Below, one piece after another: positions 23,378 through 35,500 of a stretch of 64,000 bases of DNA. Position 1 is the first letter of the stretch; each line of letters opens with the position of its first letter. The notes beneath the pieces are model-generated. The model ran no database searches. It saw nothing but the letters and a program-made list of their open reading frames with translations, and was not told the origin of the DNA. The DNA comes from Polytrichum commune (Eukaryota > Streptophyta > Polytrichopsida > Polytrichales > Polytrichaceae), in contig OX485808.1 of NCBI GenBank assembly GCA_950295325.1, positions 10,420,501-10,484,500 of the forward strand. The letters are read 5' to 3'. Position numbers and translations under genes: made by a program.

Positions 23378-25589
23378 TTTCAATGCAGGTTGATAGACCT
23401 TAGATTATTCTTTGCCAACACCAACTCAGGCTCCCATGGAGATATACTATTTTACACCATAGGTTGGTTGTGGTCGATCAGATTGATGTATTCATCACTG
23501 TTTATGGGAATGGGCTCCAAATAATGAGTTACACCTTGTTTAAAAAGGTGTCCTCACAAGCACTGAAAATATGTTCAGTTGTTGAGAATGTATTACATGG
23601 TTGTTCATTTAGAGGGATGAAAAGTATTACTTTGAAATGCACCCACATTTGGTTGATGGATACTTGTTACCTGAAAATCATTAAAATCCTCATGAAGTTT
23701 CATCATCTTCCTCTGATAAGAGTGGCCCTCCATCCATCCTACTTTTCCTTGGAGTTGTGGAATGTGGTCACGCTGTATCTATTAAACATTACTGTACATG
23801 CACCACAAGGCTTTAGACTGTACCCTTACCTAATCTATATAAGATCAGCCTCTATTTTACAATTCTAAAGTTGAACCATTGTAATTGGTGTGAAGGTTTG
23901 TATGCATTCCCTAAAGAGCTGACTTCAGGATAACTGAATAAAGCAAAAGTTTGTTGAACAAGAAGTCCACATTGTTACATTGCATATTAGCATGTACAAA
24001 TCATCTTTTGAAGTTGTCATTGCTTGTACAACGTATCTGTTATGTTTGCCAGCCTCCTCATTTGATAGGACGGTGAAGGTTGTTTTGCCCTCTTCTAAAT
24101 TAGCAGTAAAAAGGATCCTGTTGGAAATTGAAATGTTGGAGGTTTCTACATAGTTTGGGCTCCTCGTCCCTATATTTTCAGGACCCGAAATGGGTTTAGC
24201 TACTGCACCCCAAAGCTACTGACATCAAATTAAAAGGTTGGATGGACGCTGACAAAATGATCTGAGTAATTTAGGTACCTCACCAAAAAAATTTCTCTCC
24301 AAAATGAAAAATTTGAATTTGCATTTCGTGCAACCAATTTTGTGGAGTTGGCTGATGGTGTAACCGTCGCCATCATTATTTTACCCCGCGCACTAAACCC
24401 TAGTAGAGGGTACAAAGAAGTTCGACTTCGAAGTTTGTCTTGGAATTTCGTCTTTGAAGTTCCCTTTCACTTTCACACCGATGTATGCAAATATTAGGCT
24501 GAGTGCTTTCAGGGTACATTTGAAATCGTTTGGAAAGCTTCGATGTTCACCGAGCAAACATATGAGCCAGTGGTTACTCCATTCCAGGTAGACTTTCAGC
24601 CAAAAATTCTCCTGTGGTCTCTCTACACACGAGTTATTTTCTGCCATTTATGTTTTCTTCGGATAGGTATTTGGAACTCAAGATGGGAGTGGCAGAATTT
24701 GATTTCTTGAATGCAGAAATAGGGATGAAAAAGGAGATACTCAAAACAGTCAGTATACAAGGATCATCAGCACTACAGCTCGTTTTTTGAATAATTCGCG
24801 CCGAATGCATGTTCCTGGAGTGATGTAGATCGTGGTGAAAGAGGACATTTCGGTAATCAAATACTTGCTCGAGCACAATCTTAGGTGTTTGAAAATCACT
24901 TGCATCTAAGATCTATTTTGCAAAGACTACTCTCAAGTGTGAGTAGATATTGAAAATAAAGCCTGTAAAGACCTCGTGAAATAAACTACACATGCAAGGA
25001 CAACTCACTGTTTAGCCGACAACACGTGAATTATTTTATCCTATTTTATGTTCACTGACAGGAGCTCGCAGTCACGTGATTATATTGTAGCACTCATAAA
25101 TGGGCCCTCCAATCTCGTTGAGAATTTTGTTTTGTTTTGGTGCAGGATAGAATATATCATCGAACGTTCGAACTGTCAACCTCTGGTATTTTTTTGAAGA
25201 AAATGGTTATATGAGGCTGCTCTATTAACTGGCATTCAAAAATACTATAAATTTTCACTCATGTACAGAATGCCATGTAATCATCTCTACTATGCACATG
25301 CTTCATTGACCTAAATTGATATTTTAGGGTAACTCGGGTGAAATGTAATAATTATATAGAGTTGTTTGCAAGGCCTTTTTTGAGAACCGCAACATTTTTT
25401 TTCTGTTTGCGGCAGGCAGGTCTTGGTGTTTGAACGTCTGATACTCGCAAATCTGAGCTACAGAGACACATTGCAGTCTTTCACCTGGTAGTTACATCGA
25501 AGAAAGTGAACCATTAATTCCTCACATGTAACCAGCTGTAACTTGAATATGGGTTGGATGAGGTGTGAGACAATATTGAATAGACGATT
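23378..25589. other. Lipoyl synthase 3' UTR and intergenic DNA
   Basis: No gene is recognised. An AATAAA hexamer at 23937-23942 is a plausible polyadenylation signal for lipoyl synthase. A telobox-like AAACCCTAG lies at 24395 in a more GC-rich stretch (24360-24480), which might belong to a promoter. Open frames on either strand here are short and without motifs. Confidence 0.4.
23937..23942 (+). terminator. Candidate polyadenylation signal of lipoyl synthase
   Basis: An exact AATAAA lies 560 bp after the stop codon, followed by T/G-rich sequence. Plants tolerate many variants of this signal, so the assignment is tentative. Confidence 0.3.
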
Positions 25590-26330
25590 TAGTGAAACTT
25601 ACCCATTTGGTTTGCAGATTGCATTCACTTCTCCCAACTTTGCGCAATAAGTTCAAAGAAGGTGGGTGCATGCAACCTGCAAACCGCATCGTTCAATTAA
25701 ACCAAATCCTTCTCATCACACCCATGCCGATAATTGCAGTTGCGCAACTTTGGAGATGAATTTGAATTGACGATGTAGTGATACACATTTGGTTTGCAGA
25801 TTGAATTCGCCCAACTTTGCACAACATATGTAAAGATGTCGGTCCCATACAATCTGCAAACCAAATCGTTCTCATCACACCCATTCCGATTGCAATTGGC
25901 AGCGCACCTTTGCAGATGAATTTACAATGAGGATGTAGTGATAACCCTTTGGTTCGCAGATTATATGCATCCATCTTAGCAGATTGAATACTCCCAACTT
26001 TGCATCACAACAAGTGTAAAGAAGGTGGGTGGATGCAATCTGCAAATGACCGCATCGTCCCATCATTGGTCATGACATCCATGCCGGTTGCACTTGGCCC
26101 AACTTTGCAGTTGAATTTCAAATTGACGAGTTAGTGATACCCATTTCGTTTGCAGATTGCTTTCACCTCACCCAACTGTGCACACCAACATCAGCAAACA
26201 AGTTGGGTGCATGCAATCTGCAAACCACCGCATCGTTTAATCAAACCAAACCCAAACAAACCAAATCATTCTCATCACACCCACGCCGACTGCAATTAAC
26301 TCAACTTTCCAGTTGTGACAATGTGATATT
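25590..26330 (+). repeat. Tandem repeats upstream of CCDC39
   Basis: Four diverged units of about 160-196 bp are anchored by TTTGGTTTGCAGATTG-like sequence at 25609, 25791, 25951 and 26147. A half-unit is near 26428. Each unit also contains CCCAACTTTGC, a complementary CAATCTGCAAACC block followed by a CGCATCGT- or AATCGTTCTCATCA-like block, and CATCACACCCATGCCGA. The paired TTTGCAGATTG and CAATCTGCAAA blocks let each unit form a stem. The array ends about 180 bp before the CCDC39 start codon. Confidence 0.75.
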
Positions 26331-26506
26331 TGGAATTGAATCCTGGTAGATCCAGTTTGCTCACGCAATTTGGAATCCTCATTTCGGTCAACCAGCTGTA
26401 GAAGCATTTAAATCGTGGTATACAATTGGTTTGCAGGAAAATCTAAGTAGGCGTGGACCAGACTCGATTTAGGATTTCTTGACATCCGAGGTGACATCCG
26501 AAGATC

Positions 26507-29500
26507 ATGGACGGCGAAGAGCCCGATGATAGCAACGGCAGCGGGACGTCCGATGAAGACGACTGGGACAACTTGGAGGAATGGGGAGAGGAAGGAGAAG
26601 AACAAGGAGGGAACAATCCCGGCGCGGGAGGAGTGTCACCTACAGCCAGCTGGGACGATGGCGACGAGCCATGGGACAACATAGCTGGTCGCGGGGTGGG
26701 AGCCCCAAGGTCACCGCAAGATGTCGCAACTGCAAGACCCCAAGCCGCCCCTCCCCCAATGGAGGGGGTGCTGTCCCCCGGTGCACGGGAGCATGTCGTT
26801 GCGGAGAGTTTCGGATGGGGAAGCCAGGAAGCTTGGAACAGCGGCGAAGCTTCGACATCGAGTTCTCGTGGCCTGGGGCGTCCTCGCACCGAAGCAGAGC
26901 GTCTGGAGGAACTTCGTAGGCAAGGACACCGGTTGGAAGATGTGCAAGAGCTTGGGGGTGAGTGGGCTAATGTGCAAGGATGGGTGGTAAATCCAAGGGG
27001 ACCAACTCCTCCACCCATGGAAGGAGTGCTATCCCCATCCGCTGCGCAACATGGGGTTGCCATGGGTATCAATCTTGGCTCGGATGGTGATGGCATAGGC
27101 ATGCCTCAAAGAGGCCAACATCCTCAACATCCCCAACCATCCCAACAGCGTCCGCCGAGAACTCCTCCAAGTGCATTACGAGGAGTTGGCCAACCTCGTT
27201 CTGAAGCTGAGCGTCTTGAGCTTCTTCGAACCGAGAGGGCGGGGAATTTTCCTCCTGGAGTTGTTGCCATGAGTGGAGATGATGGATGGGCTAGATCTGC
27301 TGGCCCTACAATGAGCCCTGCGGAGCGTCAGAGACTGGCTCCGGAGGGAGAAGGTGTGCTGGCTGTGGGGATGAGAGAGGATGGTGCGTTTGCGGAGACT
27401 TTCAATTGGGGTGATGGGCGTGGGGAGGCTGAATGGGCTCAGACGGAGGAGAATGTTGTGCAGCGGGGGGCTGGGGTGCCTATGCATCCTACGGTGAGAC
27501 GGCAGCAGCAACAGCGGTTGCATTTGACTACATATGAGCGTGAGCTCTTGCAGCAACAGGTGAGTGATTCTTGGAAATTTTCGAGGTCCATTAGGTGTCT
27601 CCGTGCCATAGTGCGATTGAGATAATCCCATGTGTTAATTGGATGGGTTTACATTCCCTCCCAATCCTGCTATCGCAGCAATTGGGGTAGGTTCAATTGG
27701 CAGTTTTTGAGAGGTGCTTGCTGTCGGAGTCTGGGTGCTATGGTTGGAATAGAGAGGCAATCCCATGTGTTGGATTGATAGGTTTGCATTGCCTCGCAAT
27801 CCTGCAGCGCAGTGAACTAGTTAAGTTCAATCGAAAGTCCTTGAGAGGTGTTCGCATGCTTGCATTGGTTCTGCGTGACATAGTTGTAATAGAGACAATC
27901 CCATGTGCTGGATTGATAATCAACATTCCCTTCCGATCCTGCAGCGCAATGAATGGGCTAGGTTCAGTTGGATGACGGTGGGTCGTCTTCAGTGAGTCAT
28001 AGTGCCCCTCCTACCGATGCTCACTTCACGATTGTCCTCAGTTTTTTCCATCGCCCCTTCGCAACTTGGTTTTTCTCATCAGCAGATGAGTTGCTTGCAT
28101 TGGGCGTTTGCGCACCATAGTTGTATTAGATTGATAAGTTTACATTCCCTCTCAAGCTGAGGTGAGCAACAGGTGAGCAACTCCAGTGAAGTCAATCTGA
28201 AGATTTGGCAGTGATGGAAGTGGATGGATTGCCCTTCAAAGCTTGCTGCTTGAGGATTTTCCGAAATGTTTACTGCTTTCTGAGCAATCGAGCACTCAGT
28301 TTAAGCGGCATACATGTGAGGGTTAGGTCCCTTGTGATTTTTGATGATTATGTCTCCTTGCTTTATAAGAAATATTGGTTTTTGGTTTTTGATGGACAGT
28401 TACCTGAGGGTGTGGGCTTTCCTGGTGATTGGAGCATCAACTTACCAAGGGGGGAGGCGGTGCGACGCGGTGACGAAGTGGAGGAATGGGCCAGAGTGAT
28501 GGCCCCCACAGGACCACTCCCCGCAATTCATCCAGGGAATATGTTGGAACCAGAGCGAGATGTGGAGAAAGACTCCAACGCCACACCCTCTTCGTTCGAC
28601 AGCGACAAGAAGTTCAACCTCATCAAGGAGATCAGTACGAGGTTTCTGCCAGATTTCGCCAGCGATGAAAATCGTGCCCTCAACAGCATGGTCCAAGAAG
28701 CCGAGAGAGCATTGCGAGATGTCGAGGTATGTACTGCACATGGCGAACCATTCTGTTACAATTTATTTGCAGTAAATATCCGGGTATAGTTTGATAAATT
28801 TGTGCTGAATCAGTGTCAACCATAATGTTATTCAACTTGCCTCAACCATTATGGGCACCAATCCTTTCATGGAAAATTCTGAATTTATAAATAAAGGTCA
28901 TTGGTCCCTCTACATTGGTTCTGCAAGAAGTTCAAAGCAGATCTCAGATTATTTGAAGAAACACACTATGCGTAATTCTATAATTATGGTTTGATAAATT
29001 TGTTCCGAATCACTGCCAACTATATTGCGATTTAACGTGCATTATACCTCAACTATTATGGGTATCAATTCATTCATGGCAAGTTCTGAATTTGTTTATA
29101 AAGGTCATTGGTCTCCCTACATTGGTTCTGCAAGAAGTTCAAAGCATGTTTTGTAGATTGTTTGAAAAAACACACTATGCGTATTTCTGTAATTATCGTA
29201 TGCTTTGAACCAGGATGCTGTACAAGAGCAAGATGACCGAACTGCAGTAATGGAGGACCACATGAAACGAGTTCAGGAAGAGATTGCTGCAACTCAGCTC
29301 CGAGTTGAGGCTAAGAGACGTGAAATTGCTTCTGAAGAACATCTCAAAATATTGACAACCTTCCAAGCCGCAAGACTTAAAGTTCGTATTGGTACATCAG
29401 TTTCCTGAACAAAGTTCCATGGACCTTGTGGGTTTGTAACTGGAATTTAAGTCACTAAAACGAACATTGATGAGGTAAGGAATTTGTGGCGGCAGAGGGA

Positions 29501-32500
29501 GGTTACGAAGATGGAGAATGAGATGCATGACATGATGGAGAGGCTTCGCAACTTTCGTGCGACCATCTTACAAGGAAATGACAAGCTCGACAAAATCCGC
29601 CTTGTTCAGCAGTGGAATGAGGTTTGTTGTCTCATTTTGCTAAACAAACTCCGCCACAGCAAATTTTCAATCAAAATTCACCTTTGGATCTTTGTATAGA
29701 TTTCAGGGAACCACAGTACAAAAGGTTCTCGTGTAGTTATACACCTTCAAATATCAAAACAGACGAGATCAACTACTTAGAAGCATAGTAAACTGTGTTT
29801 AACTGTTTTCTGACAGCAAGAATTAGAACAATGGGTGCAAGCAGCTATGCAAAAAGATGAGGATGTAGTTGCTCTAACAAGCTATGCCAAGCATGATACT
29901 ACCCGCATCACAGCTCTGAGATTGGAAGAAAAAACAGCCTCTGGGGAGTTGGCCTCACTCGAAGACATGCTTGAGATTGAGATGTCAGAGACTCAGAGTT
30001 ATCAAATCCAACTTGACAGAACTGCAGAGGAATTCAGGTGCGACATCATACCATATATCCTCATGTAAGAAATTTTAGTCAACAGAGTCATCCTTTCATT
30101 CAGTGGGACTTTTTGTCAGGAGTTGGTCCCTATGATTTTCCATTGGTTGTTTGTTCTGCATGCAATATCAATAACTTCTTTCCACTTGTGGTGCAGTACA
30201 ATGCTCGTTGGGTGCAGTATTTGAATTTGAATGAAGGGGAACCTATTTAGTTTCATTGAGGGCCAAACTCAATTTAGCATCTCTTGGCAAGCCAAAATAA
30301 GTTTGACCCTCAATGAAGTAATATAGAATGTTCTTCAGTCAAACCTCCACACTACCGAGAATGCACCTGAAAACTTATTAAACATTGAAGGTGTTGTATG
30401 CAAAACAACGGACTCCCGACCAAAAGTCATGTTAAGTTAGAGGATAACAGCATTATAGAACCGTCAGATGTTTTTATGTACTTTCATGTCTCTTTGGACA
30501 TGTACTTTCATGTCTCATACATATATTTGCTTATACCAGATCACAGATCACTCTTTATCTACTAGGTGACATAAAATGACGCACTGAAATTTACCTTGAA
30601 TGAAAATGGTAATTCATGGGGTTGTGTGAATTAGGCGATTGCACGTCGAGAGGCAGAAGGTGATCCAAATGTGGGAGGAAGCTATTGAGTTGGTTCATCA
30701 ACGAGACCTAGAAATTCAAAGGTATTCAGAAGAGTTTGCTCGTCATAAGGGAGCCCTTCGCAATGGAAAACGTAGTTTGGATGCCCTTGACCTGAAGCTC
30801 TATAACGCAGCTGAGAAGAATGTAATCGCTTTTTACTTTTCCACCGTGTACCACTCTTTTTAAGCATTTGGATGCTATTATACCTCTTCAGCATTATCTT
30901 GATAAATCTATAAACTATCTACAATTTCTGGACGAGTCATTTGATTCTGGGAAAAATCCAATCAGGTCCATTTGCATCTATGCTTAGGTAAACTCAGTCA
31001 CAAATTGGGAACTTACATGAAGCCTTACAACCCATCATAGGTATTGAGTATATGTACATGCTGAGAAAGATTCTTAATTTTCTGCACATTTTTCACCGTG
31101 TATTTGACTTCAATAAGTATTAGGATTGCTTTTCAACCATCCAGGAGTCCTTAATCATTTCAAGCATCTTACTTTGAAATTTGAGAATTCGTACATATAT
31201 TGATGCCGAGAAATGTGGTCTGTTGTAGCGCTTAATCAATCTCTGAGTTCTTAAGAGATTCTTGTATTGGTGTGCTCTTAATACGAAATTTTCAGAAAGA
31301 CCTGGAAAGGGCTATTTATCTCAAAAATATAGATGCTCAACGACAACGTGATACCTTGCGACTAGAGATTGAAAGGTCAGATACTTATCCTTCATGCAGT
31401 AGCTGTATAATACCTGCATTTTTATATGGTTTACTCAAATTATCAGCTTTGTCGACAAGTACGTCCTCCTTGTGGTGATAGTGATTTCAAGAGTCTCAGA
31501 TACAATCTGCCAAACGTCAGTGATTTACTTACACAACCACATTTAATTCCTCTTATGGTGGACTTCAAGCAGATGTAGAGCACATAATTAGATTAGTGAA
31601 AGTAAAGTCCAGGTTGTTGGTTATGGTTGTTGATTACTTTTCCATGTCCAGCAAGTTACAGCCTTTTCCTAGCAGGAGGGTGTACCTTTTCCCATGAGCA
31701 AGTGTGGCGACTGTCATGGCTGCCTTTAACACTCACTCTATTTGGAGTAATCAAGAATTTTGCTGACTTCAAATAGGTGGAGAGTAGATATCGATTCCAT
31801 CGTCTACAGTATGGAATTTTTGTTAGTGAATTATCTGCACCAGAAATTCATTCAGCAGGGATAGTTTGTTGTTGTTAGAGCCCAACATATATACTGTATT
31901 TTTTCCATCACAGTTGTGCAAGAACCCGGGAAGAGCTTGTGCTTGTACGAACCAATTATATGCGAGCTCAGCATCGATTTGCACAGGAGACTGCAAAGAA
32001 GATCTATTTTCAAGAGGTTTATCAACAACTATATCTCATCTCACTTCGCATACACAAGAATGATTTGTTTTTCTTTCTTTCTAGAAAGTCGTTTTGTACA
32101 TGGCACACTCATCTGTATTCTCCAAATGAAAAGTGCACATCTTAGTCTGAGGATCAGAGGTGTAGATTCTAGTGCTAACTAGGTCATTCGTCATCACTAA
32201 CTAGGGCTCACTTGAGTGACCCGGTTTTTGGTTTTGATGATAGGAAATCGTGAGGCAAAAGAACATGCTCAATGATGCAAGGCAAAAACTGGAAAAAATG
32301 AAGAAAATGGTAGAGGAGGAATACAACCATTTGGATACACTTGAGAAACGAACCAATGCACTTGAGAAGTTACTAGACACTGAGGAGTTGAACCTCAAAT
32401 TGGCCAAAAAAGAAGTGGCAGACTTGCAAGAGAGACATTTCAGAGCATCCGAAAAACTTTTCTCCATAAAAGCTGCTGGTTTGTATCACACAGAGAACCA

Positions 32501-35500
32501 CCCGACCATAGCCACTGTTGGGAGCTCTTAAGTTATGAAAATTGCTGAATATATCTACTGACCATCTAATCTGTGGCCCTAAATCTCTTAAAATCAAATG
32601 TTTACCTGAAGTATGTGAGAAACTCCTGGTTAGGGAGTCCGAATTAGACTGGTGAGATTAAGTTGGGATGAATCAGCAAACGTATATAGGGGTAGGTTTT
32701 TATAGGATCCCTAACATGGCTGCCACGAACCTTAAGCGGTATATAATCAGATATTGCCATTGTGAAGTTACTCGTAAAATCAGGATCAATGCTGTCATAA
32801 CATTGACTCGGTGTGATGCAATTACTGTGCCACCGCACATGTTTTGATTCTTTTTATATTTTTATTTTGTACACAGAGAGTGACACTGGGCACGAAATCA
32901 AATCTGGGAAGACACAAGCCAGGACTTTATTGACCAAAATTGCTATTTTGGAGATGGACATGCTGAAGAAAGAAGAGAAGCTATACAATGCTGACTTTCA
33001 AATTCAGTTAATGGAAGGTAAAGTTGGCAGAGCAAGTGGCGAGAGAAAACCAGATGAAGAGCAGGCAACAACAAAGCAAATCAAAGACCTTGAAACCCAA
33101 TTGGCACAGGTCCAACAGGAAGAAGTGGCCATCATTGCTCAAGTAGGCAAAAATCCTAATTACCACGACTGCTCTTTATGATATTACGGTTACTATGTAA
33201 TTAAGTTCCTCTAAATAGAGCTATCCTTGATTTCTCTCAAAAGCTAATGTTTTGGAAGGGAGTTTCGCTCCATTTTTGACAATTTATATAGTTTAAGGAG
33301 CGTTCAAGTGGTGTTGGAACCCCCGAGCTTGGTGATTTGAAGTGGAGGTATTTGACTTTGGCCAAGAGACGGTTATAAAATAATGAACTCGTCACACTTT
33401 AGAGAGCACCATTATAGGTGCCTTCAAAGTTTTCCATGAAATTCATCTTTTTATAGCTGTCTTTTGGCCAAAGTCAAACGGCTCCCCTTCGTTTCACCAG
33501 AATTGGAGGTTGACACCACTTGAACACTCCTTAAACAACTTCAATCGTCAAAAAGTGAGCAAAACTCCCTTCCGAAATATGAGATTTTGAGAGACTTATA
33601 GGATGGCTCTACTGATTTGTGGTTGAATATATTGATATAGAAAACTTGTTTGAATTCCTCACTGATTTCAAGGAAAAAAATCTCACATACTTAATACCCA
33701 TACCACAAATAATTATTTCTGAAACCCCAACATATTTGGATCAGCTAAAAAAATCAAATGATACCATGCGTGCAAGTATACAACACAAAGATGAACTTGA
33801 GAAGAAAAATAAAAAACTCGGCGACAAGAATGCAGAACTCAACCTTGAGTGCGATTCAGGGCTCATAGGCAACAAGGTGAGATGTAACCAAGAACCAGAA
33901 ACACTGTCAACTAGGTTATTGCAATATGCAATACGCAATATGTGGAGGTCATTAGAGGAATAATACTTACATAGAAATACCCCAATAAGGGTGCAGAAAG
34001 TATAGCACTTTTATTATAGTAGGTGCACACGTGAGACCTATTTTCATTCTAATCTTGTATAAATTACAATTAAGTCCAAGGTTGGGAAAGCAATTTCTAT
34101 TGAGCTATGAATGTCCATGATAGGCCTTGATTAAAGAGAAAGAAGAGATTGCGTTGGAGGCAGACCTCTTGCTAATGGAAGTGAATAGGCTAACAGACTT
34201 GTTGCATTCGAAAGCTGGTACGATCAGAAAATAATTCTAGTCCAGTAATTAGCCACAGATGTACAAGTTGTTTAATTCACATCTTTAATATTCACAATTT
34301 CATTACATCAAGTAGGAATGCTGTCAAGCTCAATGTGTTGTACTCTCAATTCCTAGCACATTCTATACTTGACTTTGTGGGTCAGTAAGGAGATATATAT
34401 TTATTATTTTGAGCCTATAGAGACACAAGTTTCGGACATTTTCTAAATGCATATTTTGTCAAATTATCTGGAATAAGAGAATCAACACATATTTAACCTG
34501 AACTCATGTTAGAGCCCACCAGTCCAAAGTTTATTGGTTTTACACACTATGTTTAGTCACACATAGACTAATTTGGGGCGTCTACGTCCAAATTTGACAT
34601 CATGAGAGCTGAAAGATAGAGTGAGTATGGTGCACTCAATTACAGATGAAGTATTCAGTCTGGATCGCTTGAAGCAAAGGTTACAAAAAAATATGGAGGA
34701 CAGAAGGGCAGAAGTGGATGCACGTCAAGATATCCAACGACGTGAGATGAAGCTTATTGGTGAGGAGCTCCATGGCCTCACCGTCAAGCGCCAAAACCTT
34801 TTGTTGAACATTGACAGGGTAAGTATGATTTTGGGCAGAAAATCTAAATTGATGTTTTCGCAAGACATATCAACAAAGGAATCTAATGTTCTAGGTGCCT
34901 TTGTGTTGAGAACATAATCTGCATAAATCCCGGGAAGATGTGATGAAATACTTTATATGTTAATCTGGAAACTTTAATGAAGTCAGAAGTTGTGACTCTT
35001 CACCAACTCAGCAATTTAGTAATTGGTCTTCATGTAGCGTAAGTCATGACCAAACCAGGATTTTATATCTTCATTCTTTGAGAACTTGAAATCTAACTTT
35101 ACAGAATATACAGGCCCTCAGATTCTGAATAGATTTAGTTTTGAAATAATATTTTCTATGATTCATTCAATAAAACATAATTATCGAAAAGTAAAACTAC
35201 TTAAATAGTTCAAGTGGGCCTCATAGGCACCAACCATGAGTCACATTATGTGCCCATAAGTTTAATTTTAAAATTGGAACATAGAAGGCCATAATTGCGG
35301 GGAACAAGCTGCTTTTGGTGTCTTTAGTGAAACGACAGATGCAACCCGGGCTTCATTGTTGTTTGTAATCATCTGTAGTTGTCAAAAGTACATCAAATTT
35401 CAATCTCAAGAAATAAAGATAAGATCATCATTTAATCATATCGAACTTGGTGGCAACAGCTGGTGTGTAAGTACGGTAACCTCCGAGCCCGCATGCAGTC

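Noticed and set aside
24634-24876. 80-codon minus-strand frame between lipoyl synthase and CCDC39
   Set aside because: No motif, no splice partners, and AT-rich intergenic composition.
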